Positions 5,615 through 9,443 of a stretch of 9,443 bases of DNA are shown here, piece by piece. Location: positions 1-9,443 of the forward strand of contig JBKBXU010000179.1 in NCBI GenBank assembly GCA_046313675.1, written 5' to 3'. Below the pieces are notes generated by a model. That model saw only the letters and a program-made list of their open reading frames with translations. It was not told the DNA's origin and did no database searches. The position numbers and the translations under genes are program-made. Every line of letters starts with the position of its first letter. The first letter of the stretch is position 1. The stretch comes from JBKBXU01 sp046313675. Its GTDB lineage: Bacteria > Bacteroidota > Bacteroidia > Cytophagales > Cytophagaceae.

Positions 5615-6475
5615 ATGGCGAAAGATTACTACAGTATTTTAGGTATAAACCGCAATGCATCGGCTGATGAAATAAAAAAAGCCTTCAGGAAACTGGCCGT
5701 GAAATATCATCCGGATAAGAATGTGGGTAATGCGGAGGCAGAGGAAAAATTCAAAGAAATTAATGAGGCTTACGACGTATTAGGTGATCCTGAAAAAAAG
5801 AAAAAGTATGACCAATATGGAGAGTATTGGAAATGGCAACATTCAGGGGGCGGCCAAACTGCCGGAAGTGCGAGTGGAGATACATACTCTTTTGATCAGG
5901 ATGATTTTGCTGATTTTTTTGAAAGTTTCTTTGGTAAGTCGGGTTCCCGTAGGGGTGGTTTCGGAGAAAAAGGGGCAGACATGCGTGCGGAAATGGATAT
6001 CACTCTGGAGGAAGCCTATCATGGAACGGTCAGAGTATTTCAATATCAGGGTCAGAATTTGAGTCTTAAAATAAAACCGGGAATCAAAGATGGACAAGTA
6101 TTAAAGATAAAAGGCAAGGGATCTAAAGGTGGGCAGGGACAGCTGGCAGGAGATTTATACATAAAAATAAATATGCTGCCCCATGAAGAATATGAGCGGA
6201 AAGGAAATGACCTTTTTTTGACGTCCCGAATCAGTTTATACAAAGCAGTTTTGGGTGGTAGAGTTACATTTCAGACGATAAGTGGTATAATTTCAATTAA
6301 CGTTCCCCCCGGAACTCAAAATGATAAAGTTTTGCGATTGAAGGGTAAGGGAATGCCAATTTATCAGGAGCCGGGCCGCTTCGGTGATTTATATATTAAA
6401 ATAAAAGTAGAGGTTCCCCAAAACCTGAGTGATAAAGAAAAAGAGCTTTTCGGGCAATTGGCCACTTTAAGATAA
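5615..6475 (+). CDS. CbpA-type DnaJ co-chaperone (no zinc finger)
   Basis: A 286-residue J-domain protein that should stimulate the ATPase of DnaK and deliver clients to it in the cytoplasm. The J domain spans 4-70, with the essential HPD at 32-34 and the KKYDQYGE end. A Gly/Phe/Asp-rich linker follows (77-120, including DDFADFFESFFG). Two C-terminal client-binding beta domains cover 122-200 and 201-270, with GxxxGQVLKIKGKGSKGG and PPGTQNDKVLRLKGKGMP marking each. There are no CxxCxGxG repeats, so this is the CbpA/DnaJB type rather than full DnaJ. A CbpM-like modulator gene, often next to cbpA in proteobacteria, is not seen. The start is the ATG at 5615, 57 bases from the divergent peptidase start. 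A possible 50-aa ORF begins one base after its stop. Confidence 0.94.
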   Translation: MAKDYYSILGINRNASADEIKKAFRKLAVKYHPDKNVGNAEAEEKFKEINEAYDVLGDPEKKKKYDQYGEYWKWQHSGGGQTAGSASGDTYSFDQDDFADFFESFFGKSGSRRGGFGEKGADMRAEMDITLEEAYHGTVRVFQYQGQNLSLKIKPGIKDGQVLKIKGKGSKGGQGQLAGDLYIKINMLPHEEYERKGNDLFLTSRISLYKAVLGGRVTFQTISGIISINVPPGTQNDKVLRLKGKGMPIYQEPGRFGDLYIKIKVEVPQNLSDKEKELFGQLATLR

Positions 6476-6476
6476 A

Positions 6477-6629
6477 ATGTGGATAAACAGGGTAAAAAAT
6501 TACATAATAAATAATTTCATTTTTGCGTTCATTTATTACATTGCGTTCGTGTTGGATATTTCTGATGATATTTTATATAAGTTGAACATTCATTTTGTAA
6601 TTGTTGTTAGAGTTATGTGTCTAAGGTAA
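6477..6629 (+). CDS. Tentative 50-aa hydrophobic ORF after the DnaJ-like gene
   Basis: ATG at 6477, one base after the DnaJ-like TAA; stop TAA at 6627-6629. The 50-residue product has a short basic start (MWINRVKNY), a hydrophobic segment about 10-26 (IINNFIFAFIYYIAFVL), an acidic DISDD turn, and a second hydrophobic patch ending in VMCLR. The stop-start spacing would allow reinitiation behind the DnaJ-like protein. Against it: the region is so AT-rich that hydrophobic ORFs of this size occur by chance, no ribosome site is seen, and the first codons coincide with a DnaA-box-like 9-mer. The remaining gap (6630-6722) holds only a possible TATAAT at 6675-6680 before the next gene. Confidence 0.25.
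   Translation: MWINRVKNYIINNFIFAFIYYIAFVLDISDDILYKLNIHFVIVVRVMCLR
6478..6486 (-). other. Perfect DnaA-box-like 9-mer, second copy
   Basis: TTATCCACA on the minus strand, 3 bases after the DnaJ-like stop, followed by AT-rich DNA. Same orientation and same position class (just after a plus-strand gene) as the copy at 3007-3015. Confidence 0.35.
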
Positions 6630-6722
6630 TATTTAAGAGATAAGTCTTTGTTTTATTACATTAGTTGTTGCACCTATAATGAGTATTTTATTAAAAAACG
6701 TTAAATTTTAGGACAAACCACT

Positions 6723-7112
6723 ATGAATACATCCTTTTTAAATGACATTAATAAGTTGTGTAAATTGATAGTTAAGAACAGCCGGGCAAGTATAACTTAT
6801 AGAAAAGGCCAGGTAGTGTTTTATGAAGATACTCGGCCTATGGGCGTGTATTTTATATTAAATGGAAAAGTGAAGACATCTTCTGTCAATGCATTTGGAC
6901 GTGAAAATATTTTAGGTATTTCAAACGCTTATTCTATGTTGGGATACAATGAATTGTTTCAGAATGAAATGTATAATTCAACAGCCACGGTAATAGAAGA
7001 GGCAGAAATATATTATATTAGCAAGGAGAAGTTTATGGAAATTGTTGAAAAGGATGTAGACTTAATCAATAGGGTAATGAACTTAATGAAGCATGACCCG
7101 ATAGCTGTTTGA
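6723..7112 (+). CDS. Stand-alone Crp/Fnr-type cyclic-nucleotide-binding domain
   Basis: A 129-residue protein consisting only of the beta-roll sensor domain of the Crp/Fnr family. ITYRKGQVVFYEDTRPMGVYFILNGKVKT (24-52) is the standard first half of the roll. The segment LGYNELFQNEMYNSTATVIEE (73-93) corresponds to the phosphate-binding cassette, and YYISKEKFMEIVEKDVDLINRVM (97-119) is the closing strand and C-helix. The cassette has S86 where cAMP-binding Crp has its key Arg, so classical cAMP binding is doubtful and another ligand or none is possible. The protein ends at the C-helix. There is no helix-turn-helix domain (normal family length about 220), and the next gene begins 12 bases later, leaving no room for a frameshifted one. 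It therefore probably acts by protein contact. It is the first gene of a stress-type cluster that continues to the window end. Confidence 0.88.
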   Translation: MNTSFLNDINKLCKLIVKNSRASITYRKGQVVFYEDTRPMGVYFILNGKVKTSSVNAFGRENILGISNAYSMLGYNELFQNEMYNSTATVIEEAEIYYISKEKFMEIVEKDVDLINRVMNLMKHDPIAV

Positions 7113-7124
7113 TAGTATGAAACC

Positions 7125-7916
7125 ATGAAAGTGATATTTATTCTTGATTCTCATTATTTTAATGAGAATCATTTTTTTTTAATGCTGCAGCATTTTCAAA
7201 AACAGTACCGGGAGAAGATTCTTTTGTCCGGCCTGATCCCATTTGATAAAACTACCATTTCTCAAAAATTAAGTTCTAACCGGTTATTGTTAAAGGACTA
7301 TCTTTCCGGCAGAGCCGATTTATTACAAATATTTAAGGAAATCGGCCATCCCGATTATGATATAATATCCACTTTTGAAAAGAAGGCCAGAAATGCCGGT
7401 TTTAAAGTGAGTTTGAAACTTTATGATACATTAGATCAGGCTTTAAGCATGGAGTCTTCATACTCCGATCTTTTAGCCTGTTCTTCTGATATGCCGGATA
7501 AAGGTCTTGCAGTAATCCGGGATTGCCAATGCCCGGTATTGTTTTTACCTTACGGTATGCATGATATTAAGAGCATTGTACTTCCTATGCAGGAGGGGAT
7601 AGAGTTTATTGCATGGAAGCAGTTTAAGTGGATTTTCCCGGAATTAAGTAAGGAGATTCCGGTTTCATTGCTTGCTCCTTTTCCGTCAAACGATGCTGAA
7701 ACGGAAAAAGAAAAACTTTTGGTGGAATACCTTATAACAAATTTCTCTAATTCAGGGATAGTTAATTATTTGACAGATTTTTATCAGGAGTTTTGCCTCT
7801 TGACGGATTCCATGGATAAACCCTTGGTAATTGCTTCCATAAGAAAGGATTTGGATGGGCAGGATAAATTTATAAACTTTATACTAAACCGAAAAATGCC
7901 GGTTTTTTTAGCTTAA
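7125..7916 (+). CDS. Degenerate tandem universal-stress-protein-like protein
   Basis: A 263-residue protein with the outline of two universal stress protein (UspA) domains but eroded motifs. Domain 1 starts MKVIFILDSHYFNENHFFLML in place of the usual ILVPTDFS. Its end is 'DLLACSSDMPDKGLAVIRDCQCPVLFLP' (115-142), where a normal USP reads DLIVMGTHG followed by the GS motif and CPVLVV. Domain 2 begins at IKSIVLPMQEGIEFI (148-162) and ends KPLVIASIRKDLDGQDKFINFILNRKMPVFLA, again with strand order kept but without G-x2-G-x9-G(S/T). ATP binding is therefore unlikely. No signal peptide is present; the protein should be cytoplasmic. It lies 12 bases after the cyclic-nucleotide-domain gene and 13 before the SUI1-like gene, so the three are very probably one operon. 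The USP assignment rests on pattern and on the intact USP two genes later. Confidence 0.65.
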   Translation: MKVIFILDSHYFNENHFFLMLQHFQKQYREKILLSGLIPFDKTTISQKLSSNRLLLKDYLSGRADLLQIFKEIGHPDYDIISTFEKKARNAGFKVSLKLYDTLDQALSMESSYSDLLACSSDMPDKGLAVIRDCQCPVLFLPYGMHDIKSIVLPMQEGIEFIAWKQFKWIFPELSKEIPVSLLAPFPSNDAETEKEKLLVEYLITNFSNSGIVNYLTDFYQEFCLLTDSMDKPLVIASIRKDLDGQDKFINFILNRKMPVFLA

Positions 7917-7929
7917 AATAACGTTCAAT

Positions 7930-8274
7930 ATGTCTAAGAAGAATAAGGGGAAATCAGGAATTGTATATTCTACGGATGAAAATTTTCAGTATCAATATGA
8001 GCAGGAAAATGAAGCTGAGACCCTTCCGTCACAGCAACAGAATTTGAAGGTGAGCCTGGATAAAAAACAACGTGGTGGGAAGCAGGTGACACTCATTCAG
8101 GGATTTGTAGGGCAGGATTCGGATCTGCAAGATCTTGGAAAGATGTTAAAAAACAAATGTGGTGTAGGGGGGAGTGCCAAAGAAGGAGAAATTCTGATTC
8201 AGGGAGATGTTAGGGAAAAGGTTATTCAGTTGTTAACTGCAGCAGGTTATAAAGTGAAAAAGGTCGGCGGATAA
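7930..8274 (+). CDS. SUI1/eIF1-family translation factor (YciH-like)
   Basis: A 114-residue protein with a C-terminal SUI1 domain, homologous to eukaryotic and archaeal initiation factor 1 and to E. coli YciH. E. coli YciH has been linked to initiation fidelity and translational repression under stress. Residues 1-35 are a polar, Lys- and Gln-rich extension (MSKKNKGKSGIVYSTDENFQ). The SUI1 core runs 38-114. It includes the basic loop DKKQRGGKQVTLIQGF (44-59), the LGKMLKNKCGVGGSAKEGEILIQGD region (69-93, typical CGxGGSxKxGEIxxQGD) and the final helix to AAGYKVKKVGG. Length and motifs are standard. It starts 13 bases after the degenerate USP and is followed 98 bases later by a second USP, so it sits between two stress proteins. 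The family is secure; its job in this species is inferred. Confidence 0.94.
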   Translation: MSKKNKGKSGIVYSTDENFQYQYEQENEAETLPSQQQNLKVSLDKKQRGGKQVTLIQGFVGQDSDLQDLGKMLKNKCGVGGSAKEGEILIQGDVREKVIQLLTAAGYKVKKVGG

Positions 8275-8289
8275 TTAGGATTGATGGTG

Positions 8290-8333
8290 CAACTGGCTGG
8301 TTGAATTTAACAAACTCCAAGGTGGAACAGTTG
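8290..8333 (+). promoter_or_regulatory. Foldable leader before the last USP gene
   Basis: In the 98-base gap after the SUI1-like gene, CAACTG (8290-8295) can pair with CAGTTG (8328-8333), which is followed by TTTTA. The same CAAC can pair instead with GTTG at 8300-8303. A small TCCA-AGG-TGGA hairpin (8316-8326) lies inside. These alternatives could attenuate or separate expression of the last gene. Stems are short. Confidence 0.25.
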
Positions 8334-8372
8334 TTTTATGATAAGGGAAGTTTAAAAATTAATTGTACCATC

Positions 8373-9443
8373 ATGAAAACGATATTAGTTCCAACCGATT
8401 TTTCGGAATATTCAAATAATGCATTGGAAGTGGCCAAATTTATAGCCAGGAAGAAAAATGCCGTAATAAAATTACTCCATGTTATTGAGGAGCCTTATAC
8501 ACCAAAATTTTCTGCCACAGGAGATATGGTTTTTGAGGATGATATGCATAAGGTTTACATCCTTAAATTAATGGAAAAGACAGCTAAGCGTCTTCACAAA
8601 ATTACAGAAAAACTGAAGTCAGAAAAATACCATTGTGAATCTGATGTTACCGTCGACAAAGCATACTCAGGTATTATCAGCGACATTGTCAATACCGAGG
8701 CAGATCTGGTGGTTATGGGAAGCCAGGGATCAGGAAATGACTTTGATGATTTTTTTATAGGCTCCACCGCCGAGAAGGTGATAAGAAAATCGAAAGCTCC
8801 TGTATTAACGGTAAAAAGTAAGCCCGGTAAGGTTAATTTCAAAAACATCATATTTGCTTCTGATTTTGAAGAGGATATCCCTCATTTATTTCAGAGGGTT
8901 GTGAAATTTGCAGAGGTGTTTAATTCTAATCTCCATTTTCTCAGAGTAAATACACCGGGAAAATTCCTTTCTTCTACTATGTCCAAGAAGAAAATGGACG
9001 ATATAGTCAGTAAATACGGGGCAAATAAAAAGCATAAGGCAGTTGTTTATTCAGATCGTTCTGAAGAGGAAGGTATTTTAAATTTTGCCAATGAAGTGAA
9101 TGCTGATCTGATTGTATTGGGTACACACGGCAGAACCGGTTTTTCTCAGTTTTTCAAAAGTAGTATTGCGGAAGATGTGGCCGGACATTCTGTAAGGCCG
9201 GTGCTCACCTATAACATTCCTTTTGAAGAAAATGAAGGAGTAGGCAGAAAAGATACCCGCAAAGATGAGCCTAAAAAAAGGACTACCACGCGGAAAAAAA
9301 CTACAGCCAAAAGTGCAGAAAAGACACCTTCAGCCAAGGCAAAAACAACAAAAACGAAAACTGCGAAAGAAAGTAGTACCCAAAGAACACCTTTAAAAAA
9401 ACAAAGTACCACAAAAAGCAGTACTAAAAGTACAAGAAGTACA
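8373..9443 (+). CDS. Tandem universal stress protein with long basic Lys/Thr/Ser tail (3' partial)
   Basis: The ATG at 8373 opens a frame that stays open to the last base, 357 codons, so the stop is outside the window. Domain 1 (1-150) begins MKTILVPTDFSEYSNNALEVA with D9. It has the nucleotide loop GSQG (116-119) and GST (130-132), with 10 residues between instead of the usual 9, then APVLTV. Domain 2 (155-285) begins NIIFASDFEEDIP, with GTHG (250-253) but SS at 263-264 where GS is usual, then RPVLTY. A tandem USP should end near 285. Instead a low-complexity tail follows from about 289: in 290-357 I count 23 Lys/Arg, 27 Ser/Thr and only 5 Asp/Glu. It includes TPSAK and TPLKK, which resemble histone H1-type S/T-P-x-K elements. 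The same frame continues smoothly from domain into tail. The protein should be cytoplasmic, and the tail suggests nucleic-acid or ribosome binding (inference). Confidence 0.9.
   Translation, partial: MKTILVPTDFSEYSNNALEVAKFIARKKNAVIKLLHVIEEPYTPKFSATGDMVFEDDMHKVYILKLMEKTAKRLHKITEKLKSEKYHCESDVTVDKAYSGIISDIVNTEADLVVMGSQGSGNDFDDFFIGSTAEKVIRKSKAPVLTVKSKPGKVNFKNIIFASDFEEDIPHLFQRVVKFAEVFNSNLHFLRVNTPGKFLSSTMSKKKMDDIVSKYGANKKHKAVVYSDRSEEEGILNFANEVNADLIVLGTHGRTGFSQFFKSSIAEDVAGHSVRPVLTYNIPFEENEGVGRKDTRKDEPKKRTTTRKKTTAKSAEKTPSAKAKTTKTKTAKESSTQRTPLKKQSTTKSSTKSTRST

Noticed and set aside
5784..6243. Several open frames inside the DnaJ-like gene on both strands
   Set aside because: The J domain and C-terminal domains of the true frame are unmistakable; the others show no motif and no start context.
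6476..6722. Replication origin near the TTATCCACA box
   Set aside because: There is only one perfect box here and no box cluster or dnaA/dnaN gene; AT-richness alone is not evidence.
7100..7140. Frameshifted helix-turn-helix after the cyclic-nucleotide-type domain
   Set aside because: Only 12 bases separate the stop from the next start, and no HTH-like sequence is visible in any frame of the following gene.
8594..8851. Minus-strand open frame within the tailed USP
   Set aside because: It opposes conserved USP motifs including GSQG and GST, and has no support of its own.
9209..9412. Minus-strand hydrophobic 67-aa open frame
   Set aside because: It is the complement of Lys/Thr-rich codons of the USP tail; reading AAA/ACN codons backwards gives Phe/Val-rich sequence, so it is a composition artefact.

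Overview
The window looks like chromosomal DNA of a member of the Bacteroidota. The basis is family content plus style: AT-rich gaps, A/T-rich translation starts with almost no Shine-Dalgarno motif, a DUF2243/DUF427/PhzF/M28 gene set and abundant universal stress proteins. Genus cannot be read from the sequence. I see no tRNA, rRNA, CRISPR array, transposase or phage gene.

Layout. (1) 1-1177, plus strand: the C-terminal ATPase lobe of SbcC, then a small exported lipocalin-like protein. (2) 1236-1859, plus strand: an easily missed 49-aa CxxC/one-helix protein whose stop codon abuts the start of a four-helix, His-rich DUF2243 membrane protein. (3) 1869-2150, minus strand: a DUF427 protein convergent with DUF2243 across a hairpin; divergent from it is a PhzF/PBLD-family protein (2194-2991) that lacks the usual catalytic Glu and ends in a G8 tract. 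(4) 3095-4291: a tentative 36-aa ORF, a 61-aa helical protein with its own Rho-independent terminator, and a Nudix hydrolase with an altered Nudix box. (5) 4437-5557: a 58-aa one-helix protein behind a strong AGGAGG site, converging on and overlapping the 3' end of an exported M28 aminopeptidase. (6) 5615-6475: a CbpA-type DnaJ co-chaperone, possibly followed by a 50-aa ORF. (7) 6723 to the window end, plus strand: a tightly packed stress-type cluster.

The cluster in (7) is the most interesting part. Its genes are a stand-alone cyclic-nucleotide-binding-type domain without DNA-binding domain, a degenerate tandem universal stress protein (USP), a bacterial SUI1/eIF1-like factor (YciH family), and a tandem USP. 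The last one continues into a long Lys/Thr/Ser-rich, strongly basic tail that runs off the window. Sensor-like, translation-related and possibly nucleic-acid-binding stress functions sit on one strand with gaps of 12, 13 and 98 nt. I infer a stress or dormancy operon that may link a ligand signal to ribosome or nucleoid state. No sequence here proves that function.

Three small ORFs with a hydrophobic segment (49, 58 and 50 aa) and one 36-aa ORF are easily lost to length cut-offs. The first two are well supported, the last two weakly.
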